From G965225705 sp965225705 (GTDB taxonomy: Bacteria; Pseudomonadota; Alphaproteobacteria; Caulobacterales; Maricaulaceae), in contig OZ245325.1 in the NCBI GenBank assembly GCA_965225705.1, forward strand, positions 868,001 through 932,000: a stretch of DNA of 64,000 bases, written 5' to 3'. This document shows positions 25,185 to 37,704 of this stretch, one piece after another (the first letter of the stretch is position 1; the number at the start of each line of letters is the position of its first letter). The notes below the pieces were generated by a model. The model made no database searches. It worked only from the letters and a program-made list of their open reading frames with translations, and had not been told where the DNA came from. Both the position numbers and the translations under genes were made by a program.

Positions 25185-26138
25185 TTACACCTCTTTTTTA
25201 AACTGTCCTTCAGACCAGCGCTCAACATCAAAACCTTTTTGTTTCAGGAAATATTGAAGATTGTCCTGGCCAACAAGATGCCCAGCGCCTACAATGACAA
25301 GGATTTTTCCTGGCTTTTTCATACGTTCTTCCAGAATATCTGCCCATGCTTTGTTGCGGTTTTTTAAAAGAATTATGTAAATATCTTCTGACGTGCCCTG
25401 CAATGCCTGATTGATGTGTGTGTTAAGGGTTGCTGTATCACCTTTGACCCAGGCGTCGGTAATTTTTTCTATGCTGCCTTTATCCTCAAGAATATTATTT
25501 ATTGTCATCATTAAAAGATTTTTTTGTGTACCTGTAGGCATTTCCATAAAAAATCCAAGTTGTTGTTGTGCTGTTTCAAAAGCCTGAATAGTTTTTTTAT
25601 GTCTGAGAGCTTTGTGGTACATAAGTTGATCAACACCATGATCTTCCTGATATCCTTTGCGAGCGATGGCTTTGGTTTCTAACATAATTGAAGCAAGCCA
25701 GGGTTCCATAGACTCTAAAAGCTTTTTGTTTACGTTGACACGATGTGCTGCTTTTTCAAGCTTTTCTTTTTGGCCGGGGGTGAGAACTTTTGAAAGGGGA
25801 GCACTTTTAGAATGACTGGCCTTTTCTACAAGCCCTGACATGGTTTGCAGAGACTGTTGATTGAGAAGAATTTCAAAATATACCGTATCTGCCGCTTCAA
25901 AAGCCTGATTAAGATGAGCATGTTGCCATTTGAGATCTGGAGGAAGGCTATGAAAGCTTCCAAAGAGAAAAATTTCTGTATCTCCATCGGACAATCGCCA
26001 TAACCCGGGGACGAGTGTTTGTTCTGCAGGAGCTTCCTGTGTGTTGTTTTCTGGTGTTTTTTGTTCGCAGGCCGGGAATACCAGAAGACAAAAAAGAAAT
26101 ATAAAATGTAGGGGAGATATTGACTTCAAGGGAGACAT
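25185..26138 (-). CDS. TraB/GumN-family lipoprotein
   Basis: This 317-residue protein has a signal sequence ending in a lipobox (LLVFPAC, Cys at about residue 25), so it is probably a lipoprotein. The body matches the TraB/GumN (ChaN-like/Tiki) superfamily: IFLFGSFHSLPPDL near the start, a central helical part with QEDHGVDQLMYHKAL, and the C-terminal KILVIVGAGHLVGQDNL. Tiki members are metalloproteases using the GxxH motifs; bacterial members are mostly uncharacterised. No functional claim beyond family is made. Between the ssb stop and this gene's stop (24927-25184) nothing further was recognised. Confidence 0.85.
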   Translation of the reverse strand: MSPLKSISPLHFIFLFCLLVFPACEQKTPENNTQEAPAEQTLVPGLWRLSDGDTEIFLFGSFHSLPPDLKWQHAHLNQAFEAADTVYFEILLNQQSLQTMSGLVEKASHSKSAPLSKVLTPGQKEKLEKAAHRVNVNKKLLESMEPWLASIMLETKAIARKGYQEDHGVDQLMYHKALRHKKTIQAFETAQQQLGFFMEMPTGTQKNLLMMTINNILEDKGSIEKITDAWVKGDTATLNTHINQALQGTSEDIYIILLKNRNKAWADILEERMKKPGKILVIVGAGHLVGQDNLQYFLKQKGFDVERWSEGQFKKEV

Positions 26139-26283
26139 GAGAAAACCATTTCATAAACCGGCCGGATACTCAAAGCCACGACACAAACATAATAAAAACT
26201 TTCCAGATTCAGCCAGAAAATTCTTAATTTGTTAGCATATACAGAACAGAAACCCTTCTACATTTCAGTATCAGGCTTAAACA

Positions 26284-26454
26284 CTAGTTTTGTGTTTTGA
26301 GGCCCTCTATCTGCTGTTTGAGGAGTAGCTTCTGTTTTTTGAGCTTATAAAGCTTAAGTGTATCAGCAGATGGGTTCTTAAATTCCTGTTCAATACGGTC
26401 ATCAAGGTTACGATGACGTGTGTGGAGTTCACGCAGATGTGCATCTAAAGACAT
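26284..26454 (-). CDS. Small DUF465/YdcH-like coiled-coil protein
   Basis: This 56-residue frame starts MSLDAHLRELHTRHRNLDDR behind GAGGGCAGG. It has the typical DUF465/YdcH layout: a first helix, an acidic/basic turn with N-P (EFKNPSADTLKLYKLKK), and a second helix (KLLLKQQIEGLK). Its function is unknown in the family. Such genes are common, often in pairs, in alphaproteobacteria, and are easily missed because of their size. Confidence 0.82.
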   Translation of the reverse strand: MSLDAHLRELHTRHRNLDDRIEQEFKNPSADTLKLYKLKKQKLLLKQQIEGLKTQN

Positions 26455-26956
26455 AACAAGCCTGCCCTCTCGATGGAGTTAAAACAAAGAATACAGTTTT
26501 CTAACGAAGAAGGTTACAGTGCCCAGTGTAAGGCATTTTTTTTGTATAGACAAGGTAAATCTTTTAAAACATCTTTTTTCTGCTTTATTTTTAGGAGAAT
26601 TTTCTGGAAGTGTACCAAAACTTTTGAATTTAAAAAAGCATGGGTGTGGAAGATAAAAAAACAAAGGGAAACAGGACAAGAGTTTGGTCTGCAATCTCTG
26701 TGTTGGGGCGATTATGTTTATAGCATTTTAAAGAGAGATGCTGGCCGTGACCGGGGGGATGAAATGCCATGATTTGAGAAGGAGGAATCTGCAACCAGCA
26801 TAGTCTTAGAGAGGACTGGAAAGAAAATTAAGACTGGTTTTATGTGTAAACGCGATCCCCTCTCCTGTTTGATCCTGCATGTCAGGCCGCAAACAAAAGC
26901 TTCAACAGACCGATGAATGCTGATAGAGAAAAAGACGGGCTGTTTTAAGAAAAAAA
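26455..26956. other. Intergenic region without a supported gene
   Basis: These 502 nt between the DUF465 gene and tRNA-Asp are AT-rich and hold only frames without family similarity, including a 99-codon plus-strand frame rich in Lys and Phe that looks random. No RNA gene or terminator was recognised. Confidence 0.4.
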
Positions 26957-27033
<77 letters not shown>

Positions 27034-27264
27034 ATAAACTATATGCCCCAAAGGAGCAAAGCTGTGCTTTACGTTGTTCTGTTCAGAAGGTCAAGCCTTT
27101 TGAGAGGTCTTTTTTGGGCTGTCTTAAGATGACAGTCAGGTGGTCTGTAAAAAACAGACCCTTATGCCTGTAAAGTATATTTTTTGACTCAGGGCATTTT
27201 AAGAGATTTTTTTTTAAACTTTTTACCTTTTCATCCATGTGAAAACATCGTATGGGTATGAGCC

Positions 27265-28338
27265 ATGTTTCTCTATGATATTTGGTATTTTGCAACCCTG
27301 GCAAGGGATATAAAGCAGGGAGAACTGAAAAGGGTTGTTCTTGCTGGTGAGCCCCTTGTTCTTGGACGTTCTTCCGGGGGTGAGGTTTTTGCTTTAAGGG
27401 ATGTTTGCCCACACAGGGCAGCCCCTTTGTCGGTAGGGCAGCTGCGTGAGAAAGATGGGGAGGCTTGTCTTGAATGTCCGTATCATGGATGGCTTTTTCG
27501 TGCACATGACGGTGTTTGTGTTGATATTCCTGCTTTGGTCAAAGAGCAGAGTTTTGAAACGCAGCGTATTAAGGTGCGTTCCTTTCCTGTGCGGGAACAA
27601 AATGGCCTTATCTGGGTATATCTTGCGAAAGATAAACGCTTTCAAAAATCCCCACCTCTGGAGCCGCCCCTTTATAGTGAACGCTTTCAGGACAAGCCCC
27701 GCCTTGTGGAGCGTGCTGTTTTTCACTGCCATATTGATCATGCTGTTGTTGGCCTGATGGATCCTTCACATGGCCCTTATGTCCACCGCCAGTGGTGGTG
27801 GCGGACGGCAGGGTCTGTGCATGAAAAACAAAAGGCTTTTGAGCCACGCCCTGTGGGGTTTGCGATGAAGGCGCATGCGCCGTCTAAAAATTCTTATGCT
27901 TATAAACTTTTAGGTGGCACACCTGTTACGGAAATTGTTTTTCAGTTGCCTGGTATCCGGACGGAAACCATCACATTAGGAAAGCACAAAATCCTGTCGT
28001 TTACTGCGGTGACCCCCGTTGATGAAAAAAGCACAGAGATTACACAGGTTTTTTTCTGGGATTATAGCCGCAAATTAGGGCCTTTTCGCCTTCCCCTTCT
28101 CAGTCTTATCAAGCCGCTTATGCGTCCTATGGCGCGTGTTTTTCTTAATCAGGATAAACGCATGGTGGATCTTCAGCAAATGGGACTAAAATATCAGAAA
28201 AACCTTATGTTGGTTGATGATGCAGATCGCCAGGCCAAATGGTATTATAAACTCAAAGAAGAATGGGAAGCCCATAAAGAGGAGAATCGCCCCTTCAAAA
28301 ATCCTGTTGAGCCCTGTGTTTTGCGTTGGAGATCTTAA
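27265..28338 (+). CDS. Rieske non-heme iron oxygenase, alpha-subunit type
   Basis: This 357-residue protein has an N-terminal Rieske [2Fe-2S] domain with Cys48-x-His50 (VCPHRAAPL) and Cys71-x2-His74 (CPYHGW). A catalytic domain carries the mononuclear iron site in GLMDPSHGPYVH (Asp166, His169, His174). Such oxygenases hydroxylate or demethylate aromatic rings, sterols or related substrates, using a separate reductase. No reductase or ferredoxin gene is adjacent, so it probably borrows electrons from elsewhere. The substrate is unknown. The ribosome-binding site before the chosen ATG is weak, but the start MFLYDIWYFATLARDI fits the family. Confidence 0.88.
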   Translation: MFLYDIWYFATLARDIKQGELKRVVLAGEPLVLGRSSGGEVFALRDVCPHRAAPLSVGQLREKDGEACLECPYHGWLFRAHDGVCVDIPALVKEQSFETQRIKVRSFPVREQNGLIWVYLAKDKRFQKSPPLEPPLYSERFQDKPRLVERAVFHCHIDHAVVGLMDPSHGPYVHRQWWWRTAGSVHEKQKAFEPRPVGFAMKAHAPSKNSYAYKLLGGTPVTEIVFQLPGIRTETITLGKHKILSFTAVTPVDEKSTEITQVFFWDYSRKLGPFRLPLLSLIKPLMRPMARVFLNQDKRMVDLQQMGLKYQKNLMLVDDADRQAKWYYKLKEEWEAHKEENRPFKNPVEPCVLRWRS

Positions 28339-28471
28339 CTTTTTCCCGTTACGATATCCACAATTATGATGCGCAGTTCACAAAGGGGGAAAGAAGGCCT
28401 TGATCCCTTAGGTGACAATCCCCATTTAAACCATGTAAAAGATCAGTCATGCTTAAAGGAAAAGAGAATAT

Positions 28472-29383
28472 ATGTTGATCCTGGGACAAGATGATAGGAA
28501 GGCAGGGAATCCTGATAAGGGCAGCGGCTTTGTCAAAGATAGCTCAGATGCGCATTTTGTCTCTGATGTTCTTGAGGTTTCAAAAACAACACCTGTTCTT
28601 GTAGATTTTTGGGCACCCTGGTGCGGCCCATGCCGTACGCTTGGCCCCATGTTAGAGAGGGCTGTTGAGAATACCAAAGGGTCTGTTCGTCTTGTCAAAA
28701 TAAATATTGATGAAAATCCCGGTATAGCCCGCCAGCTGGGTGTACGTTCTGTTCCCGCTGTTTTTGCTTTTGTTGCAGGGCAGCCTGTTGATGGTTTTAT
28801 GGGGGCTTTGCCAGAAAGCGAAATTCAAAGCTTTATCCAGCGTCTTATCGGTGATTCTCCTGGCTCTGAGGATCTTGCACCTCTCCTTCAGCGTGCTGAA
28901 AAAGCTTTATATGAGGGTTATATCAGTGATGCTGGTCAGGATTTTGCCCGTATCCTTCAGGAAGCGCCGGAACACTCCAGAGCTCTTGCCGGACTGGCAC
29001 GCTGTTATCTGGCCCATGGTGATGATGAGGCTGCGCAAAAAACGCTGGATGCTGTGACGCCAGAAGATCGTAAAAATACTGAAATTCTCAAAGCTAAAAA
29101 AATTCTGATGCTTGTGAGGCAGGCTAAAAAGGGAGAGGCTCCGTTCTCGTCCGAACATGAAGGTAAAGGAGAGGAGGGGGAGTTTGATCATGTCCAGGAT
29201 CTGATAGCTCAGGGAAATTTTGAGCAAGCTATTGACGCACTTCTTGTCCTTCTTCAACAGGATACCCATTGGGGGGAAGGGAAAGCACGTCAGGTTTTGT
29301 TAGAGCTTTTTGATGGTTTAGGTGATGAAACCTCTTTTGTAAAACAGGGGCGCCGTAAGCTTTCTGCCCTTCTTTTCTCTTAA
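28472..29383 (+). CDS. Thioredoxin-TPR protein (CnoX/YbbN-like)
   Basis: This 303-residue protein has a thioredoxin domain with an intact WCGPC active site (Trp50-Cys54) and the cis-Pro loop RSVPAVFAF, followed by a TPR-like half from about residue 130 (LLQRAEKALYEGYISDAGQD, LAGLARCYLAHGDDEAAQKT). This matches YbbN/CnoX, a chaperedoxin that protects proteins from oxidation and hands clients to GroEL/ES. E. coli CnoX has lost one cysteine, whereas this protein keeps both, as in many alphaproteobacteria. It starts 133 nt after the Rieske gene. Confidence 0.87.
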   Translation: MLILGQDDRKAGNPDKGSGFVKDSSDAHFVSDVLEVSKTTPVLVDFWAPWCGPCRTLGPMLERAVENTKGSVRLVKINIDENPGIARQLGVRSVPAVFAFVAGQPVDGFMGALPESEIQSFIQRLIGDSPGSEDLAPLLQRAEKALYEGYISDAGQDFARILQEAPEHSRALAGLARCYLAHGDDEAAQKTLDAVTPEDRKNTEILKAKKILMLVRQAKKGEAPFSSEHEGKGEEGEFDHVQDLIAQGNFEQAIDALLVLLQQDTHWGEGKARQVLLELFDGLGDETSFVKQGRRKLSALLFS

Positions 29384-29427
29384 GCCTTTTGGGAAGGCAG
29401 CCATTTTGTGCAAATTTCCCCTTCTTC

Positions 29428-31293
29428 TTAAAAGACAGTACGCAGACGGGCAAAAGCACTCCAGTTATTTCCTTCAAAATTAGAAAAAATGCTTTCTCCT
29501 CCAACCTCAACGGTAAGATTCGGTGAGAAGCTATACCCTAAACTGCCTTCAACGCGGCCATAAGCAAGATCGGCAATATTTGTCATAAAACTATGTCGGA
29601 GAGCAGGGGTTGCAACAGAAGATGTCTTCACAAGACGAAGTTTGTTGTTAAGTCCTGTAATCCATACGGCTTCCCCACGGAGGTTGAGACGATTAAAAAT
29701 AACACTAATCTGCCCGCCTAACTCAAGATTTTGAGGGGATATTTTTATCTTTGAGAGAGAGGCTGCCCCCATGAGGGATCCCTCTTCCCGATAGGCGTCC
29801 ATGACAATGTGTGCTGTACGGAACCTTACTAAAGGTTCAAGATGGAGTTGTCTCCACCTGAAAAGAAGGCGCGATTCCACCGAGGCTGTCATACTCTTTC
29901 CTTTTGGTTTGGCGTGGACTGTACCCGATTCTGTCAAAAGGGAGCGCTTCATATCATGCTCACTGAGTGCAAAAGAGGCTGCGGCCTTTAAAGCAAAGAA
30001 TCGAATACGTCCTTCAGCTCCTGCCCCTATATGGAAGGTTTTACCCGTGAATTTGCCACGGTGGTGGAGTGTTTTTGCTCTCCCGTTTGAAAGGCCAAGG
30101 GCTGCTGTGGCCATGAAATGAGGGTTAAAGTTTTTAACAACAGCCATGTTTAAAAATTCTCTTGTATATTCAAAATTAACAGCAACAGAAGAATTGGAAT
30201 AATCCCCATGTGTTCTTGAGAAATCACCCGTCACAGAGAGGGTGCGCTCTGATGAGGCAGAGGAAGGGTGCATAAAGCTTAAAAGCTTACGATCAAAGAA
30301 AAGGGCAGCCTGCGTTGCATAATAAGCCTGTGCGATGGCCTGGCGCGGAGCATGAAGCGTATTGACCAGAAAACCGGCTGCCACTTTATGGATAACGCGT
30401 GTTGGGTGGATAGGATCAAAAAAAAGGTATTTATCCTGAACGGAGGGGGTGTTTTTACAGATATTGTTGTCTATGCATGCCTCTCTGGTATTCACAATCC
30501 CATATTTTTGTGGGTTATCTATAATGTCATTAAAAAGTGTATAGAAATCCACGACATAAATATTGACATCATGGTTTTTTGTTAGCTTTTCAGCACGTTC
30601 ACTCAATTTTTGATTGTGAAGCTTTGTCAGCACAAAGCCCCCTTCCATAACCCTGCTTCCTTTTTGACGCGCGCCAGGCGTTAAACCAAGGTTAGGCATA
30701 TTGGGCATAACAAGCCAGCTTGCCTGCTTGTTTTCAATAAGAGTGTGTGCATTCTTGTAAAGATCATCTGCTGCCTGGCTTGTCAGCTTGTTGGCTTCTT
30801 TTAAAAAACCTATTAAGGAGACAGGCTGTACCCTGCCTAAGTCAAGATAGTTATTGGGGCCTGCAAAAATGGTAAAAAGTGTAGATTTCCCTGAGGGAGT
30901 TTGAGGGTTTTTGATATAAGTGTCAATTTGTGTCATAACACCTGTATTTTTGAGGTTCTGGTAGTTTTTGGGGGGGGGCGGAGTTCGACCTGAAGCCCAT
31001 GATTGATAGACAGAATTTTTATGATTCGTTCTTGCGCCTCCAACAGCATAATTAAAGGTTTTATCCTGAGGTATTCCCAATATACGGGGGAAGTCTTCAG
31101 CATAGGTGGGACCATTCGAAAACCTCCCCATCCAGTAAGGAGCCTGGGGGAAATCAACATTGTACCGTTTTGGTATATTGCCATCATCGGAGAGACTGTC
31201 CCCAAAAATGACCACATGTGAAAAGTCCTGAGAAAAAACAGGGGAAGGTGCCAGAGTAACAAAAGCAAAAAACAAGAATATATTGAGTTTCAT
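29428..31293 (-). CDS. GDSL-type esterase/lipase autotransporter
   Basis: This 621-residue type Va autotransporter has a signal peptide (MKLNIFLFFAFVTLAPSPVFS) and a GDSL passenger with Ser33 in IFGDSLSDDGN, block II around NYAVGGA, block III FAGPNNYLDLG, and the Asp293/His296 pair in FFDPIHPTRV. The C-terminal autotransporter beta-barrel (about 345-621) contains alternating strands and ends in Phe (FARLRTVF), the usual barrel terminus. EstA of Pseudomonas is the model: a surface-anchored esterase. A disordered proline-rich loop (GRTPPPPKN) lies in the passenger. The gene converges with the CnoX-like gene. Confidence 0.92.
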   Translation of the reverse strand: MKLNIFLFFAFVTLAPSPVFSQDFSHVVIFGDSLSDDGNIPKRYNVDFPQAPYWMGRFSNGPTYAEDFPRILGIPQDKTFNYAVGGARTNHKNSVYQSWASGRTPPPPKNYQNLKNTGVMTQIDTYIKNPQTPSGKSTLFTIFAGPNNYLDLGRVQPVSLIGFLKEANKLTSQAADDLYKNAHTLIENKQASWLVMPNMPNLGLTPGARQKGSRVMEGGFVLTKLHNQKLSERAEKLTKNHDVNIYVVDFYTLFNDIIDNPQKYGIVNTREACIDNNICKNTPSVQDKYLFFDPIHPTRVIHKVAAGFLVNTLHAPRQAIAQAYYATQAALFFDRKLLSFMHPSSASSERTLSVTGDFSRTHGDYSNSSVAVNFEYTREFLNMAVVKNFNPHFMATAALGLSNGRAKTLHHRGKFTGKTFHIGAGAEGRIRFFALKAAASFALSEHDMKRSLLTESGTVHAKPKGKSMTASVESRLLFRWRQLHLEPLVRFRTAHIVMDAYREEGSLMGAASLSKIKISPQNLELGGQISVIFNRLNLRGEAVWITGLNNKLRLVKTSSVATPALRHSFMTNIADLAYGRVEGSLGYSFSPNLTVEVGGESIFSNFEGNNWSAFARLRTVF

Positions 31294-32027
31294 CTAAAAG
31301 AACCTTCTAAAAATATAGAAAAAAATAAGACTTACCTGTGGAAAAGGTGTTAAGTTTCTCCCTCCATTTTTACCTGTTGTCCGTTCTGTGAAGACAGAAG
31401 GGAATTGTCTTCTTTAAGGTAAGAGGGAAGCTTACTGCCGTACGTGCGCTATGGCTTTGGAAATCAGTCTGCGCTCATGTTGAATGAAAGGGAAGGCGAA
31501 ATAGTTAGCAGCTACAGAAAGCCCCTTTCAGGTGTTTTATTGTTTTTTTACAAAATATCTTGTTCTTTTTGTATCTATAGTATATGATTGCCTCCCTTTT
31601 GTATTTTGAGGGAATTCCTGGTTTTTTGAGGGTTTTCCCGTGATATTTTTTAACCTGAAAATAAAAATGCAAAAAAAATGAAAAACCTGTTGACACAGGG
31701 GTGTTATGGTTCTAGAAACCGCTCCTCACCACATGGTGCTCATATGTGTGTCTTGTGGATTTTGGCGGGGGACATCTTCCGCTTCGTTGTTTGACATTGT
31801 GAATTTTTAGGAAAGAGAAACGCAGGCGGCGATGCTCCAGCGTTTAGTGTTCTCTTGATTGAGAGCACAAGCTTGGTAGATATGCCAAAGCGTTTTTCTG
31901 ACGACCATGTTTTAAATGCAGGTTGCGGCCTCTAAGGGGCCGGGACTTGTGAAAATACATATCCCGTTAAGTTATAATGCTTTGCGTATTTAAAAGTTTT
32001 CTGACTTTTAAACATATCAAGCCAAAT
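31294..32027 (+). promoter_or_regulatory. rRNA operon promoter and leader
   Basis: A strong sigma-70-type promoter is visible: TTGACA at 31690-31695, a 17-nt spacer, and TAGAAA at 31713-31718. About 310 nt of leader follows, including GTGTTCTC/GAGAGCAC able to form a hairpin at about 31848-31869 and GACATTGTGAATTTTTAGG near 31793-31811, reminiscent of alphaproteobacterial pre-rRNA leaders. No protein gene is supported upstream of the promoter (31294-31689). Confidence 0.75.
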
Positions 32028-33515
<1,488 letters not shown>

Positions 33516-33682
33516 TAAGGATAAAATCTTTTTATAAGGTTTTCCTTATGTCCATAGACACAATATCAGGGGATTGCTCCTGATTATTTTAGCGGATCGT
33601 CGCCGTCTTCGTTTCTCTTTCCTGCGCGTCTCCAGTATTGGACAGGAAGGTTTTGAAAGTTCTCTGACTGTTAAAACCTTAA

Positions 33683-33759
<77 letters not shown>

Positions 33760-33798
33760 TTCAGGTTTGAGAGCGGCGTTCAGACTGGTTTGATATCA

Positions 33799-33874
33799 GG
33801 GGCCGTAGCTCAGTTGGGAGAGCGCCTGCTTTGCAAGCAGGAGGTCGTCGGTTCGATCCCGTCCGGCTCCACCA
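33799..33874 (+). tRNA. tRNA-Ala (anticodon TGC)
   Basis: GGGGCCGTAGCTCAGTTGGG starts a 76-nt cloverleaf with anticodon TGC in TTTGCAA, a T-arm with GGTTCGATCCC and encoded CCA. It is the second tRNA of the rRNA spacer. Confidence 0.98.
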
Positions 33875-34029
33875 TAAGCCTGAAAAGACCTAGAGAGTTT
33901 TTGTGGTCGGAATGTTACGAGATGCGCAGCGTGAACGAGTTTCACCTTTCGTCTTTTTTGAAGTCGGAAGAGTGATTGTTTTGACAGTGTGAAGGAAGGG
34001 TTTATCCGCCTACGTTAAGGGTAAACTTA

Positions 34030-34121
34030 AGACAAGTCTTAAAGTCTGACATATACCTATGCGTGGATGAAAGTATTTCCCTTTAAGGGGGCGAAACTTT
34101 CACCGTGCATGAATGTTATTG

Positions 34122-34129
<8 letters not shown>
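34030..34129 (+). repeat. 5' half of the pre-23S processing stalk
   Basis: Sequence upstream of 23S (CGAAACTTTCACCG, CATGAATGTT and ACAATCAAG in order, about 34092-34130) is nearly the reverse complement of sequence just after 23S (CTTGATTGTT, AACATTCATG, CGGCGAAAGTTTCG, about 36911-36950). The two would close the long RNase III processing stem around pre-23S. A further element TTAAGACAAGTCTTAA near 34029-34045 can pair with TCAGACTTGTCTTAA near 37022-37036, possibly extending the stalk. Confidence 0.75.
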
Positions 34130-36919
<2,790 letters not shown>

Positions 36920-37057
36920 TCAACATTCATGGGCGGCGAAAGTTTCGTCCGTTTCCTGAACAATGACTTTAACCTGAAAAATAAAGATATATATCTAAGT
37001 GATTGTCTATGATTTTTCAGTTCAGACTTGTCTTAAATTGTGAAAACTGGCCGTGCT

Positions 37058-37175
37058 GATCTGGTGGTTTTAGCGAGGGGGTCACACCCGATCCCATCCC
37101 GAACTCGGCCGTTAAGCCCCTCAGCGCCGATGGTACTGCGTCTTAAGGCGTGGGAGAGTAGGTCATCGCCAGATC
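37058..37175 (+). rRNA. rrf: 5S ribosomal RNA
   Basis: This is a 118-nt 5S rRNA with terminal pairing GATCTGG / CCAGATC, CACACCCGATCCCATCCCGA (loop B/C region) and GGGAGAGTAGGTCATCGCC at the 3' side. No tRNA follows it in the operon. Confidence 0.96.
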
Positions 37176-37704
37176 TGCCCGACCAGTTTTCCTGTTTAAA
37201 AAACCCTTCCTTTCCCTTCCCTTTTTTCCTGCTTTCTATCGTCATTGCATGACTCATCATATACCCCTATGAGGCTTTCTCGTTTACAGCTCTTCTTCTG
37301 TAAAAGGACAGTCTTTTTTTTTGTGGGTATATGTTATTGCAGTTTTTTTGTAAGAAGCCTTTTTTCTGAAAGACAAGTGCTTACAGAATACGAAGTTTTG
37401 TTGCCAGAGAAAGAATAAATACGGCATGTTCCTGCCCGTCTTTGAGGAGAAACTTTATCCTCTTGCCCTTACAAAAACTCTTACCTTTACAAAAAAAATG
37501 AGGGAAAGCGAACGGTACAAACCTGATGGAAAAATAAAAAAAGGGGAAGCGGTAAAATTTTTTATATCAAAAAGTATTTATTTTTTAATTCTTACAGGCC
37601 AGGAAAAGTTTTGGAGGGGTCTGACGAAAGAGATCCACAACAGAGTAGATCTATAAGGATTCTCTTTCATCAGACCGGACAAAAGTGTTACAGAAAACCT
37701 GATT
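37176..37704. other. Post-rRNA intergenic region with a long inverted repeat
   Basis: No gene is supported in these 529 nt. Short frames (for example one of 76 codons at 37426-37656) have no family similarity. At 37618-37676 GGTCTGACGAAAGAGATCC faces GGATTCTCTTTCATCAGACC across a 20-nt gap. This is an imperfect stem of about 19 bp just 3' of the M28 peptidase gene, without a proper T-run on either strand. Confidence 0.5.

Noticed and set aside
26473..26772. 99-codon plus-strand frame before tRNA-Asp
   Set aside because: It is Lys/Phe-rich without motif or ribosome-binding site; looks random in AT-rich DNA.
27142..27160. Perfect 7-bp hairpin GGTCTGT/ACAGACC before the Rieske gene
   Set aside because: There is no T-run on either strand and no gene ends there, so it is not called a terminator.
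37426..37656. 76-codon frame after 5S rRNA
   Set aside because: No motif or ribosome-binding site is present, and it runs into the inverted repeat.
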